DNA of 32,683 nucleotides from an uncultured Planctomycetia bacterium (GCA_937952135.1 CALFYL010000314.1:1-32683); one strand, 5' to 3'; counted from the first letter of the stretch, positions 16,576-25,608 are shown. Notes: a model not told the origin generated them from the letters alone. A program made the numbers and translations.

Positions 16576-17925
16576 GTGAGCCAGATCAGCACCAAGCCGC
16601 CCAGCGGCATGCGGGACTTCCTCGCCCCCGATGTCGCGCGCCGCCGGCACGTCGTGGGCGTCGTGCAGCGCGTCTACGAGTCCTTCGGATTCACTCCCCT
16701 CGAGACGCCGACGATCGAGAACCTCTCGACTTTGCTCGGCAAGTACGGCCCCGAAGGCGATCAACTGCTCTACCGCCTGCTGCACCGCCGCGAACGGCTC
16801 GCGCGCGCGCTCGAGAAGGGCGCGCCGACGGAGCTCGAGCTGGCCGACGAGGGACTGCGCTACGACTTGACCGTTCCGCTCGCGCGCGTCGTCGCGAACT
16901 ACCGCGACTTGCCGGCGTTCTACAAGCGCTACCAGATCCAGCCCGTGTGGCGCGCCGACCGGCCCGCGAAGGGGCGTTTTCGCGAGTTCTATCAGTGCGA
17001 CGTCGACATCACCGGGACGACGGCGCCGATCGCCGATGCGGAGGTGTGCGGCGCGGTCGCGAAGGTGCTCGAGGAACTCGGCTTCGCGGACTTCACGATC
17101 CACCTCAACCACCGCGAGCTGCTGCGCGCGCTGGTGCTCGAGGCCGGGATCGCGCCCGAGTCGGAGTCCACGGCGCTCATCGCGCTCGACAAGCTCGACA
17201 AGATCGGCGTCGACGGCGTGCGCAAGGAGTTGCTCGCGCGCGGGCTGGCCGACGAAGCGATCACGGCGTTGCTCGACGGCCTCGAGGCCGCGCGCGCCGA
17301 CGGCTACCTCGCCGCGCGCGCCGCCTCGGATTCGGACTCCGCGGGCGCCAAGGCGGCGCGAGCGCTGCTCGCCTTGCTCGAGCTCGTCTCCTCCGGACCC
17401 GCCGCGGCCCACGTCGTGTTCGACCCGACGCTCGCGCGCGGCCTGTCGTACTACACCGGCCCGATCTTCGAGATCACCGTTCCCGACCTCGCCGGCTCGC
17501 TCGGCGGAGGCGGACGCTACGACAACTTGATCGGGATGTTCCTGAACAAGCAGGTGCCCGCGGTCGGCTTCTCGCTCGGCCTCGAGCGCATCCTGCTCGT
17601 GATGGAGGAGCGCGGAATGTTCCCCGCCCTCGCGGTGGGGCCGCAGGTCGTGCTGTGCCGCTTCGCGGACGTCGGCGCGCGCGACGCGTTGCGCGTGGCG
17701 ACGAAGCTGCGCGAAGGCGGTCTGCGAGTCGAGGTCTTCCCCGAGACGCCCGCGCTCGGCAAGCAGCTTCAGTACGCCGCGAACCTCGGCGCGGGTTTCG
17801 CCGCGATTCTCGGGGCGAAAGAACTGGGCGAGGAAGTTGTCGCGCTGAAAAACCTCGCCAGCGGAGAGCAGCAGTCGGTGCCGTGGAGCGGCGTCGCCGC
17901 CGTTGTCGCGAGCGCTCCGCGCTGA
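16576..17925 (+). CDS. hisS: histidyl-tRNA synthetase
   Basis: This enzyme charges tRNA-His. The GTG at 16576 gives 449 aa, normal for the bacterial enzyme, and starts just before the conserved PPSGMRDFL; the frame is open further upstream but overlaps the divergent hydrolase gene. Class II motifs are present: motif 2 in GRFREFYQCDVDI, the histidine-specific LARGLSYYTGPIFE, GGGGRYDNLI, and motif 3 in VGFSLGLERI. The C-terminal anticodon-binding domain covers about 350-449. No aspartyl-tRNA synthetase gene follows, unlike in many bacteria. A weak hairpin overlaps the stop codon. Confidence 0.97.
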   Translation: MSQISTKPPSGMRDFLAPDVARRRHVVGVVQRVYESFGFTPLETPTIENLSTLLGKYGPEGDQLLYRLLHRRERLARALEKGAPTELELADEGLRYDLTVPLARVVANYRDLPAFYKRYQIQPVWRADRPAKGRFREFYQCDVDITGTTAPIADAEVCGAVAKVLEELGFADFTIHLNHRELLRALVLEAGIAPESESTALIALDKLDKIGVDGVRKELLARGLADEAITALLDGLEAARADGYLAARAASDSDSAGAKAARALLALLELVSSGPAAAHVVFDPTLARGLSYYTGPIFEITVPDLAGSLGGGGRYDNLIGMFLNKQVPAVGFSLGLERILLVMEERGMFPALAVGPQVVLCRFADVGARDALRVATKLREGGLRVEVFPETPALGKQLQYAANLGAGFAAILGAKELGEEVVALKNLASGEQQSVPWSGVAAVVASAPR

Positions 17926-17941
17926 AGCGCTTCATCTTTTT
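17911..17941 (+). terminator. possible terminator overlapping the hisS stop
   Basis: Two AGCGCT arms (17911-17916 and 17926-17931) enclose nine bases that include the stop codon, and are followed by TCATCTTTTTC. Alternatively the palindrome GAAGCGCTTC (17924-17933) forms alone. The T-run supports termination, but the stem is short. Confidence 0.35.
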
Positions 17942-18094
17942 CGGGGTGGGCGGCTTCCGAAACGTCGTGTTCAGCCCTGTTGGCGCCAGCCGCGGTCTGC
18001 GCCGTTCCGCTTCCCGGGGCGCGCGCGATGCGCAGCTCGGGCGATCTTCCCGTTCGCCCGTCGCCAACGGTCGTGCCTTCGCAAGCGCGATCAG

Positions 18095-18138
18095 GTCGGG
18101 GGAGCTCCGGAGACAGTGTGGACCGGAGCTCCCCCGGC
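18095..18138. repeat. long hairpin, 16-bp arms, downstream of hisS
   Basis: The arms at 18095-18110 and 18123-18138 (core CGGGGGAGCTCCGG) pair with one G-T wobble around a 12-base loop. No T-run follows on either strand, so it is not a textbook terminator. It lies 170 bases after hisS and 170 before the EF-hand gene. It could be a leader structure or an mRNA-processing element; its role is unknown. Confidence 0.7.
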
Positions 18139-18163
18139 CACTTCTCCGCACGTGCGCCGCTGT

Positions 18164-18185
18164 CGCGAAGATGGCGCGAAGATGG
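18164..18185 (+). repeat. 11-base tandem duplication
   Basis: GCGAAGATGGC occurs twice back to back, followed by a partial third unit (GCG). It is probably a replication-slippage duplication in non-coding sequence. It lies 26 bases after the 18095-18138 hairpin. Confidence 0.7.
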
Positions 18186-18308
18186 CGCGGGAAACAGCGA
18201 GCTTCGCCGCGCGAGTCGTCACGCCAGGCGCCGCGCCCGGATGCCCGGGTCGAAAGAGCGGACCGTAGACTCTCGACCCCCCCTGTCCCCACTCGCCCGT
18301 CCCGAACC

Positions 18309-20543
18309 ATGACTTCGAAAACGAACCATCGTTGGCAGTTCTCCCGCGCCGGCGGATTCGATCAAGCGCGCTTGACCAGCGCCGACGACCTGCGCTCGCT
18401 CGCCGAACTCGACCAGAAGCTGTGGGCCGCGCTCGCGTGCCCTGTGAAAGGGATCGAGTTCGACGAGCGCACGCTCGCTTTGATCGACGCCGACGGCGAC
18501 GGTCGCGTGCGCGCTCCGGAGGTGATCGCGGCGGTCAAGTGGGCCGACGAGCGGCTCAAGGACCTCGCGGCGATCAAGAACGGCGCGGACCCGCTGCCGC
18601 TCGCGGCGATCAAGGAGACCGGGCCGGGCAAGGAGCTGCTCGCGTCGGCGCGCCAGGTGCTCGCGGGGCTCGGCAAGGGCGACGCAAGCGCGGTTTCGCT
18701 CGCCGACGTCACGGACACGGCGGCGATTTTCGCGGCGACGAAGTTCAACGGCGACGGAGTCGTGACGGTGGACTCGGCCGACGACGCGGCGACGAAACAG
18801 GTGCTCGAGGATGTGCTCGCATGCTGCGGCGCCGTGGTCGATCGCAGCGGCAAGCCCGGTGTCGACGGCGCGAAGCTCGCGGAGTTCTACGCCGCGTGCG
18901 CAGCCTTCGTCGAGTGGTCCAGCAAGCCGATGTCCGATGCGGCGATCCTGCCGCTCGGCGACGCCACCGCCGCCGCGCACGCCGCGTGGAGCGCCGTGAG
19001 CGCCAAGGTCGACGACTACTTCGCGCGCTGCCGGCTCGCGGCCTTCGACACGCGCGCGGTCGCGGCGGTGCACCGCAACGAGGCGGAGTACCTCGCCATC
19101 GCCGCCCGGGACATGACGATTTCCATGCAGGAAATCGCCGGATTTCCGCTCGCCAGCGCGGAGGCGGGCAAGCCGCTTCCGCTGGTCGACGGCGTCAATC
19201 CCGCGTGGGTCGATGCGGTGGCGACGCTGCGCAGCGCGGCGATCGAACCGCTGCTCGGCAAGGGCAAAACCGCCCTCACGCTCGACGAGTGGCGCACGGT
19301 GAGCGCGAAGCTCGCGCCTTACGGTGCGTGGACGGCGACGAAGGCCGGCGGCGCCGTCGAGAAGCTCGGCGTCGAGCGCGTGCGCGCCGTCCTCTCCGGC
19401 GGCGGCCGGGCGGCGGTCGAGAGCCTGCTGGCGAAGGACAAGGCGCTCGAAGGCGAAGTGAAGTCGATCACCGACGTCGAGCGGCTCGTGCGCTACCACC
19501 GCGACCTCTACAAGCTGCTCCAGAACTTCGTCAACTTCGAAGACTTCTACAACCCGCAGCGGCTCGCGACCTTCCAAGCCGGGAAGCTCTACCTCGACGC
19601 GCGCTCGGCCGATCTGTGCGTGCGCGTCGACGATGCGGGCAAGCACGCGGCGCTCGCGGGCATGGCCAAGACCTACCTCGCGTACTGCGATTGCACGCGG
19701 CCGGGCGAGAAGCTGACCATCGCGGCGGCGTTCACCGACGGCGACTCGGACTACCTGATGGTGGGGCGCAACGGGATCTTCTACGACCGCAAGGGGCGCG
19801 ACTGGGACGCCACGGTCACGAAGGTGATCGAGAATCCGATCAGCGTCCGACAGGCCTTCTGGGCGCCGTACAAGAAGCTCGTTCGGATGATCGAGGAGAT
19901 GGTCGCCAAGCGCGCGGCGGAGAAGGAAGCGGCCGCCGACGCGAAGCTCGGCGTCGCGGCGAGCGCCACGGCGAACGTCGACAAGGCCGCGCCCGCGCCG
20001 AAGAAAATGGACGTGGGCACGGTCGCGGCGATCAGCGTCGCCATCGCGGGCATCGGCGCGCTGCTGACGACGGTGATCGGCTACGTGTCGGGACTCTTCA
20101 CGCTGCCGTTCTGGATGCTGTGCCTCGCGCTGCTCGGCATCCTGCTCGTGATCTCGACGCCGTCGATGTTGATCGCGTGGCTCAAGCTGCGCCAGCGCAA
20201 CCTCGGCCCGATCCTCGACGCGAACGGCTGGGCGGTGAACGGACGCGTGAAGATGAACGTGTCCTTCGGCAAGTCGCTCACGCAAGTCGCCGAGCTTCCC
20301 GCGGGCGCGACGCCGGCCGCCGATCCGTACGGCGACAAACAAAGCCCGTGGCCGGGCGCGATCAAGTTCGTGATCGTCGTCGCGTTCCTCTACAGCTTCG
20401 CGAACTACCAAGGCTGGGTGTACGCACTCACCAAGCCGGGCAGCGCGTTCCACGACCGCGCGGGCTTCTCCCTCGGCGCGCCGAAGGCCGAACCCGCGCC
20501 GGCGCCCGAGGAAGCGCCGCCGGCCGCCGAACCCGCGAAATAG
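18309..20543 (+). CDS. EF-hand protein with three C-terminal membrane segments, function unknown
   Basis: I do not recognise this 744-aa protein as a named family. Near the N terminus it has a canonical calcium-binding EF-hand loop, DADGDGRVRAPE (60-71). A second, weaker loop-like stretch (FNGDGVVTVDSADD) lies about 80 residues on, so the pair may bind Ca2+. The long middle part (150-560) is soluble and mixed, with a conserved-looking FVNFEDFYNPQR region and DADSDYL-like acidic turns. Predicted membrane helices lie at about 570-597, 599-624 and 685-707, then a proline/alanine/glutamate tail. There is no signal peptide, so the large N-terminal part is probably cytoplasmic. The ATG at 18309 starts directly before the conserved-looking sequence; longer frames upstream overlap hisS. 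The phosphorelay genes follow after about 210 bases on the same strand. Confidence 0.8.
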   Translation: MTSKTNHRWQFSRAGGFDQARLTSADDLRSLAELDQKLWAALACPVKGIEFDERTLALIDADGDGRVRAPEVIAAVKWADERLKDLAAIKNGADPLPLAAIKETGPGKELLASARQVLAGLGKGDASAVSLADVTDTAAIFAATKFNGDGVVTVDSADDAATKQVLEDVLACCGAVVDRSGKPGVDGAKLAEFYAACAAFVEWSSKPMSDAAILPLGDATAAAHAAWSAVSAKVDDYFARCRLAAFDTRAVAAVHRNEAEYLAIAARDMTISMQEIAGFPLASAEAGKPLPLVDGVNPAWVDAVATLRSAAIEPLLGKGKTALTLDEWRTVSAKLAPYGAWTATKAGGAVEKLGVERVRAVLSGGGRAAVESLLAKDKALEGEVKSITDVERLVRYHRDLYKLLQNFVNFEDFYNPQRLATFQAGKLYLDARSADLCVRVDDAGKHAALAGMAKTYLAYCDCTRPGEKLTIAAAFTDGDSDYLMVGRNGIFYDRKGRDWDATVTKVIENPISVRQAFWAPYKKLVRMIEEMVAKRAAEKEAAADAKLGVAASATANVDKAAPAPKKMDVGTVAAISVAIAGIGALLTTVIGYVSGLFTLPFWMLCLALLGILLVISTPSMLIAWLKLRQRNLGPILDANGWAVNGRVKMNVSFGKSLTQVAELPAGATPAADPYGDKQSPWPGAIKFVIVVAFLYSFANYQGWVYALTKPGSAFHDRAGFSLGAPKAEPAPAPEEAPPAAEPAK

Positions 20544-20560
20544 CGCGCTCCAGCTTCGAT

Positions 20561-20577
20561 CGGAGGCGGCGCCTCCG
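20561..20577 (+). terminator. short hairpin after the EF-hand gene
   Basis: A perfect 7-bp stem (CGGAGGC / GCCTCCG) with a GGC loop lies 17 bases after the stop. There is no real T-run (TTCGCG follows). A second pair of arms, TTCGCCGC and GCGGCGAA, lies a little further down. It may be a weak terminator. Confidence 0.35.
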
Positions 20578-20756
20578 TTCGCGCGGATTCGCCGCACCGG
20601 CGCGAGCGGCGCGGCGAACTTCCCCCGCGCATGGCGCCGCACTCGTCGCGGCGATTCGCGCGCAGTCGAGCCGTCCTTCGAACTCTCTCGCGAGGGTCCG
20701 CAAGCGGGCGAGAACCCCCGCCGCGCAGCTTCCGAGCCGTCGAAGTCAGAGGCATG

Positions 20757-22805
20757 ATGGGTTTGGCGCGGCAGCCACTTCCCGTGGGTGACGCGCCGCG
20801 CGCCGTTGCTTTCATGCTCGACGTCACTCCGTTCGCCCGCTCGTTGAAGCTCGCCGCTGCGTGCGGCGTCTTCACGGTCGTCGTCGGGTTCGTCGTGCTC
20901 CTCGGCTGGGCGACCGGCAGCACGGCGCTCGTGCGGCTCCGCAGCGTGTGGACGCCCATCGTTCCGATCACCGCGATCGCGTTCGTTCTCGCCGGGGCCT
21001 CGCTGCTCTGCGCCACGCGCGCCGTGCACCGAAGCCATGGCGGCGACCACGCCCGCGCCGACCGTTGGCGCACCGTCGCGATGGCGCTCGGCGTCGTCGT
21101 GACCCTGATCGGCGTGCGTCGCGTCGCCTACTACGCGCTCGGCCTGCGGACGGACTTCGACATGCTCGGCTTCACGCCGCCGTCCGGCCCCGGACAGATG
21201 GCGTTCCTCACCGCGGCGGCGTTCACGCTTGCGGGCGTCGCGCTCACCTTGACGGCTCGGCGTCAGCTCTTGCCGGTCGCGCAGTGGATGGCTGGATTCG
21301 TCGTCTTCGTCGGATTGCTGTGCGGTGCGCGCTACCTGTACGGCGGCGATCTGACGAGCGTGTTCTTCCTCGTCGCCGCGCAGACGGCGGTGCTGTTCGG
21401 CGTGCTCGGCGTGGGGATCTTCTTCGCGCGCCCCGACGGCGGCTTCATGGCGCTTTGGAATGGCGACACCGCCGGCGGCGTGCTCGTACGGCGGCTGCTC
21501 CCGACCTCGCTGCTGATGCCGGTGATCGTCGGCTATCTGCGCCTGCTCGGCGAGCGCGCGGGCTGGTACGGGCTCGAGACCGGCCTCGCGATCTTCGCGA
21601 CGACGAACGTGGCGATCTTCGTGACGCTCGTGTGGCACACCGCCAGCAGGCTGCGCGGCGAGGACCTCGCGCGGCGCGACGCGGAGCGCACCCTGCGCGC
21701 GGAGAAGCAGTTCTCGGACGCGCTGATCGATTCGCTGCCGGGTGTTTTCTACCTCTACGGGCGCGACCAGCGCTTCCGGCGCTGGAATCGGAACTTCGAG
21801 ACCGTCTCGGGCTACAGCGGCGCCGAGATCGCGCGCCTCACGCCGGCCGACGTCATCGATCCCGACGACCACACCCGGCTCGCCGAGCGCATCGCGGCCG
21901 TTTTCGCCGACGGCGGCGCGGAACTCGAGGCGAGCATCCGCGCCAAGGACGGCGCGCTCACTCCGTACTACTTCACGGGGATCCGGGTGCCGGTGAGCGG
22001 CGAGCCTTGCCTCGCTGGAGTCGGCATCGACATCTCGGTGCGCCGCAGGGCCGAGCAGGAAGTGCGCGAGCTCAACACACAGCTCGAGTCGCGCGTCGCG
22101 CTTCGCACAGCCGAGCTGGAGGCGAAGAACCGCGAGCTCGAGGCGTTTACGTACTCGGTGTCGCACGACCTCAAGGCGCCGCTGCGCGGAATCGACGGCT
22201 ACAGCCGGCTGCTGCTCGAGGACTATGCGGAGAAGCTCGACGAAGAGGGCCAGCGCTTCCTGCGTTCCGTGCGCCAGGCGAGCGTGCACATGGGGCAGCT
22301 CATCGACGATCTGCTCGCCTACTCGCAACTCGAGCGCCGCAAGCTGCAGCCGCAGCGCATCGAGTTGCGCTCGATGCTGAAGTCGCTGCTCCTGCCGTAC
22401 CAGAGCGAGATCGACCAGCGCAAGCTCGAGCTGCGGCTCGAAGCGCCCACGATCGAGCTGCACGTCGACGCGGCCGGGCTCGGCCAGGCGCTGCGCAACC
22501 TGATCGAGAACGCCTTCAAGTTCACGCGCGCGACCGAACGCCCGCAGGTCGAGATCGGCGCGCGCGTTCGAGACGGGCGCTGCGAGATCTGGGTCCGCGA
22601 CAACGGGGTCGGCTTCGACATGAAGTTCGTCGAGCGCATCTTCGACATCTTCCAGCGGCTGCACCGCGCCGAGGACTATCCGGGCACCGGCATCGGACTG
22701 GCGATCGTGCGCAAAGCGATGGAACGACTCGGCGGGCGTGTGTGGGCCCAGAGCTCTCCGGGCTGCGGCGCCGTCTTTCACCTCGAGCTCCCGCTCCAAC
22801 CATGA
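20757..22805 (+). CDS. membrane-bound PAS sensor histidine kinase
   Basis: This is a sensor kinase with eight predicted membrane helices (roughly nucleotides 20830-21650), a single PAS domain (FSDALIDSLPGVFYLYG onwards) and a phytochrome-type kinase core. The DHp motif is FTYSVSHDLKAPLRGIDGY, with phospho-acceptor His470 by this start. Then come the N-box LRNLIENAFKFTRA, the G1 box DNGVGFDMKF and the G2 box GTGIGLAIV. The N-terminal helical region resembles a membrane sensor module seen in other PAS kinases. Start choice is uncertain: ATG 20757 has an AGAGG just upstream, ATG 20814 lies right before the first helix, and the frame is open back to 20631. The stop overlaps the next receiver gene by four bases (ATGA), so that receiver is its likely partner. 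Confidence 0.92.
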   Translation: MGLARQPLPVGDAPRAVAFMLDVTPFARSLKLAAACGVFTVVVGFVVLLGWATGSTALVRLRSVWTPIVPITAIAFVLAGASLLCATRAVHRSHGGDHARADRWRTVAMALGVVVTLIGVRRVAYYALGLRTDFDMLGFTPPSGPGQMAFLTAAAFTLAGVALTLTARRQLLPVAQWMAGFVVFVGLLCGARYLYGGDLTSVFFLVAAQTAVLFGVLGVGIFFARPDGGFMALWNGDTAGGVLVRRLLPTSLLMPVIVGYLRLLGERAGWYGLETGLAIFATTNVAIFVTLVWHTASRLRGEDLARRDAERTLRAEKQFSDALIDSLPGVFYLYGRDQRFRRWNRNFETVSGYSGAEIARLTPADVIDPDDHTRLAERIAAVFADGGAELEASIRAKDGALTPYYFTGIRVPVSGEPCLAGVGIDISVRRRAEQEVRELNTQLESRVALRTAELEAKNRELEAFTYSVSHDLKAPLRGIDGYSRLLLEDYAEKLDEEGQRFLRSVRQASVHMGQLIDDLLAYSQLERRKLQPQRIELRSMLKSLLLPYQSEIDQRKLELRLEAPTIELHVDAAGLGQALRNLIENAFKFTRATERPQVEIGARVRDGRCEIWVRDNGVGFDMKFVERIFDIFQRLHRAEDYPGTGIGLAIVRKAMERLGGRVWAQSSPGCGAVFHLELPLQP

Positions 22806-23224
22806 ACATTCCGCAGAACATCCTGCTGGTCGAAGACAACCCGATGGACGTCGATCTCGCCCTGCGCGCCTTCAAGCGCCGGCGGCTCGTCAACAGCATC
22901 GAGGTCGCACGAGACGGCGAAGAGGCTCTCGAGTGCCTCGCGCGATGGGAGGCCGGCGCGGCGCCGCCGGCGCTCGTGTTGCTCGACCTCAAGCTGCCGC
23001 GCATCGACGGGCTCGAAGTGCTGCGCCAGATCAAAGCGCATTCGCGGTTCCGGAGCCTGCCCGTGGTCGTGCTCACGACCTCCGCCGAGAGCGCCGACGT
23101 GCGCGCGGCCTACGAGCTCGGCGCGAACTCCTACATCGTCAAGCCGGTCGACTTCGACAAGTTCGTGGAAGTGGCGGAGCACATCGACGTGTACTGGACC
23201 GTGATCAACCGCAACCTGGAGTGA
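22802..23224 (+). CDS. stand-alone response regulator, Rcp1-like receiver
   Basis: This 140-aa protein consists of one receiver domain and no output domain. The acidic pair is in LLVEDNPMDVD, the phospho-acceptor is Asp62 in LLDLKLPRIDG, and the lysine is in IVKPVDFDKF. The DNPMDVDLALRAF form is typical of small regulators paired with phytochrome-like kinases. It overlaps the upstream kinase by four bases and nearly touches the downstream hybrid kinase. It probably carries phosphate between the two kinases or to an unlinked HPt protein; direction is inference. Confidence 0.94.
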   Translation: MNIPQNILLVEDNPMDVDLALRAFKRRRLVNSIEVARDGEEALECLARWEAGAAPPALVLLDLKLPRIDGLEVLRQIKAHSRFRSLPVVVLTTSAESADVRAAYELGANSYIVKPVDFDKFVEVAEHIDVYWTVINRNLE

Positions 23225-23229
23225 CCGCC

Positions 23230-25578
23230 ATGCACGTCCTGCACGTCGAAGACAACTCGGTCGACGCCGACCTGACACGGTTGGCGCTCGAGCGCGCGGG
23301 TTTTCGTGTGGAGAGCGCGGCGAACCTCGCCGAGGCCTGGCGCGCGCTCGAAGCGAGCGGCCCCTTCGACGCGCTCCTCGCGGACCTGCAACTGACCGAC
23401 GGCTCCGGCTTCGATCTGCTCACCTCCGTCCGCGCCCGCAACCTGTCGCTCGCGGTCGTCGTGCTCACGGGCTCGGGCGACGAACGCAGCGCGGTCGCCG
23501 CGCTGAAGGCCGGCGCCGACGACTACCTCGTCAAGCGCGACGACTACCTGCGCGAGCTGCCGGCGATCCTCGAGTCGGCGGTCGCCTATGCAGCGAGCCA
23601 GTCCGTGCGCCGCCGGCCGATCCGTGTGCTGTACGCCGAGCACGGCCCGATGGACATCGACCTCACGCGGCGCCACCTCGAGCGCCACGCACCGCACATT
23701 CGCGTCGAAGCCGTCGAGACCGGCGAGGAGGCGCTCGAGAGCCTGAACTCGAACGGCTTGTACGACGTGCTGCTCCTCGACTACCGCCTGAGCGGGCTCA
23801 ACGCGCTCGAGGTGCTGCGCAAGATCCGCGACGGCGACGGCGCGCCGCTCTTGCCTGTGGTGATCGTCACGGGCCAGGGCGACGAAGGGACCGCGGTGCA
23901 GGCGCTGCGCCTGGGCGCCACGGACTACGTCGTGAAGCGCAGCGGCTACTTGCACGAGCTCGCGTCGGTGATCGAGAACGCGCACCACCGCGACCAGTTG
24001 ACGCGGCGACTGCAGGCGCTGCGCCAGAGCGAGAGCGCGCGGCGCCTCAGCGAGAAGGCGCTGGAGTCCATTTCGCAGGGCGTGTTCCTCGCCGACAGCG
24101 AGCGGCGCATCGTCTACGTCAACGCCGCGCTCCAGGCCATCACGGGCTACGACGAGCTCGAATTGCTGGGGAAACCCTGCACGTTCCTGCACGGTCCGGG
24201 TTCCGACCCCGAAGCGGTGGGGGGGCTGGAAGCGGCCCTCGACGAGGCGCGCAGCTACGCGGCCATCGTGGCGAGCGTCCGCAAGAGCGGCGAGCGCTTC
24301 TGGAATCAGTTCGCGCTCACGCCGGTGGTCGAAGCGAGCGGCAAGCTCACGCACTTCGTCGGCGTCGTGCACGACGTGAGCAGCCAGCGACTGCTCGAGG
24401 AGCAGTTCCGGCAGGCGCAGAAGATGGAGGCCGTGGGGCAGCTCTCGGGCGGGATCGCGCACGACTTCAACAATCTGCTCACGGTGATCAACGGCCACAT
24501 CGGGCTGCTCGAGGCGCGCGGGCTCGTCACGCCGGAGATCGTCGACTCGATCCACGCGATTGCGCAGGCTTCCAGCCGCGCGGCGACGCTGACGCGCCAG
24601 CTCCTCACCTTCAGCCGCAAGCAGGTGATGCAGATGCGCCTGCTCGACGTCGGTGAAGCCGTGAACCAGATGGTGCAGATGCTCGAGCGGCTGATGGGCG
24701 AGGACGTGCGCATCGTGGTGCGCCGCGACGCGCCGCAGGCCACGGTGCGAGCGGACCAGGGCATGCTCGAACAGGTGCTGCTGAACCTGGCGGTGAACGC
24801 GCGCGATGCGATGCCGACGGGCGGGCGGCTCGAAATCGCCGTCGATTCCGTCGGCCTACGGGAACTCGCCGCCCGCGGACTGTCGACGGATGTCGCGCCG
24901 GACGCGTCGCCTCCCTCGCGTTTCGTACGCCTGAGCGTGAGCGACACAGGCGTCGGCGTGGCGCCCGAGCTGCGCGAGAAGATCTTCGAGCCGTTCTTCA
25001 CGACCAAGGACATCGGCAAGGGCTCTGGGCTCGGCCTCGCGATGGTGTATGGCATCGCGCGGCAGCACGGCGGCGCCTGCGCGGTGCTGAGCGAGGTCGG
25101 CAAGGGCTCCACCTTCGAGGTGTTCCTGCCCGCGGTCGACGACAGCGTGCCTCCGCCGCTTCCCGCGGCGCGCTCCGCGCAGAACGTCGAGCGCTCCGGC
25201 GGCGGCGAGACGGTGCTGCTGGTCGAGGACGACGTCGGGGTTGCGTCGCTGATGCGCCTCACGCTGGAGACGGCGGGCTACCACGTCATCGAAGCGGGTT
25301 CCGGCATGGAAGCGCTGAAGCTGTGGCGCGAGCACGGCGAGCGGGTCGACGTGCTGCTCACCGACTTCGTGATGCCCGACGGCATGACCGGCCGCGAGCT
25401 CGCCCAGCACCTGCTCGCGGAACGGCGCGACCTGCCGGTGGTGTTCACCAGCGGCTACAGCGCCGACGTCGCGGGCCGCGACTTCGGCGACAGCGCCCCC
25501 GGCGGCGTGCAGTTCCTCGCCAAGCCCTTCTCGCGGGCCGCGCTGCTCCAGATGGTGCGCCGAGCGCTCGACGCCTGA
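23230..25578 (+). CDS. hybrid histidine kinase, REC-REC-PAS-kinase-REC
   Basis: The 782-aa cytoplasmic protein integrates phosphorelay input. Receiver 1 (about 1-120) has Asp52 in LADLQLTDGSG. Receiver 2 (about 132-250) has Asp184 in LLLDYRLSG, but its first motif reads YAEHGPMD, with histidine where an acidic metal ligand is normal. The PAS domain (about 275-390) is followed by a kinase core: His411 in GGIAHDFNNLL, N-box LLNLAVNARDAMPTGG, G1 DTGVGVAPE, then FEPFFTTKDIGKGSGLGLAMV. A third receiver (about 660-782) has Asp712 in LLTDFVMPDGM. The ATG at 23230 has GGAG eight bases upstream; a GTG at 23221 overlapping the previous stop is the alternative. It ends the operon and runs into the 108-bp inverted repeat. 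Confidence 0.93.
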   Translation: MHVLHVEDNSVDADLTRLALERAGFRVESAANLAEAWRALEASGPFDALLADLQLTDGSGFDLLTSVRARNLSLAVVVLTGSGDERSAVAALKAGADDYLVKRDDYLRELPAILESAVAYAASQSVRRRPIRVLYAEHGPMDIDLTRRHLERHAPHIRVEAVETGEEALESLNSNGLYDVLLLDYRLSGLNALEVLRKIRDGDGAPLLPVVIVTGQGDEGTAVQALRLGATDYVVKRSGYLHELASVIENAHHRDQLTRRLQALRQSESARRLSEKALESISQGVFLADSERRIVYVNAALQAITGYDELELLGKPCTFLHGPGSDPEAVGGLEAALDEARSYAAIVASVRKSGERFWNQFALTPVVEASGKLTHFVGVVHDVSSQRLLEEQFRQAQKMEAVGQLSGGIAHDFNNLLTVINGHIGLLEARGLVTPEIVDSIHAIAQASSRAATLTRQLLTFSRKQVMQMRLLDVGEAVNQMVQMLERLMGEDVRIVVRRDAPQATVRADQGMLEQVLLNLAVNARDAMPTGGRLEIAVDSVGLRELAARGLSTDVAPDASPPSRFVRLSVSDTGVGVAPELREKIFEPFFTTKDIGKGSGLGLAMVYGIARQHGGACAVLSEVGKGSTFEVFLPAVDDSVPPPLPAARSAQNVERSGGGETVLLVEDDVGVASLMRLTLETAGYHVIEAGSGMEALKLWREHGERVDVLLTDFVMPDGMTGRELAQHLLAERRDLPVVFTSGYSADVAGRDFGDSAPGGVQFLAKPFSRAALLQMVRRALDA

Positions 25579-25608
25579 GCCGCCCTTCGCCGGCCCGATG
25601 CAAATAGC

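Larger units (their letters stand above)
17926..18308. other. 383-bp gap between hisS and the EF-hand gene
   Basis: No gene with coding character is found on either strand. The visible structure is a hairpin with 16-bp arms at 18095-18138 and an 11-base tandem duplication at 18164-18185, both described separately. The promoter of the EF-hand gene must lie here or further upstream. I could not find a convincing -35/-10 pair or a known riboswitch fold. Confidence 0.45.

Noticed and set aside
18219..22799. 1526-codon open frame on the minus strand
   Set aside because: It is antisense to the EF-hand gene and the membrane kinase; low-complexity Arg/Asp/Val/Glu translation with no motif.
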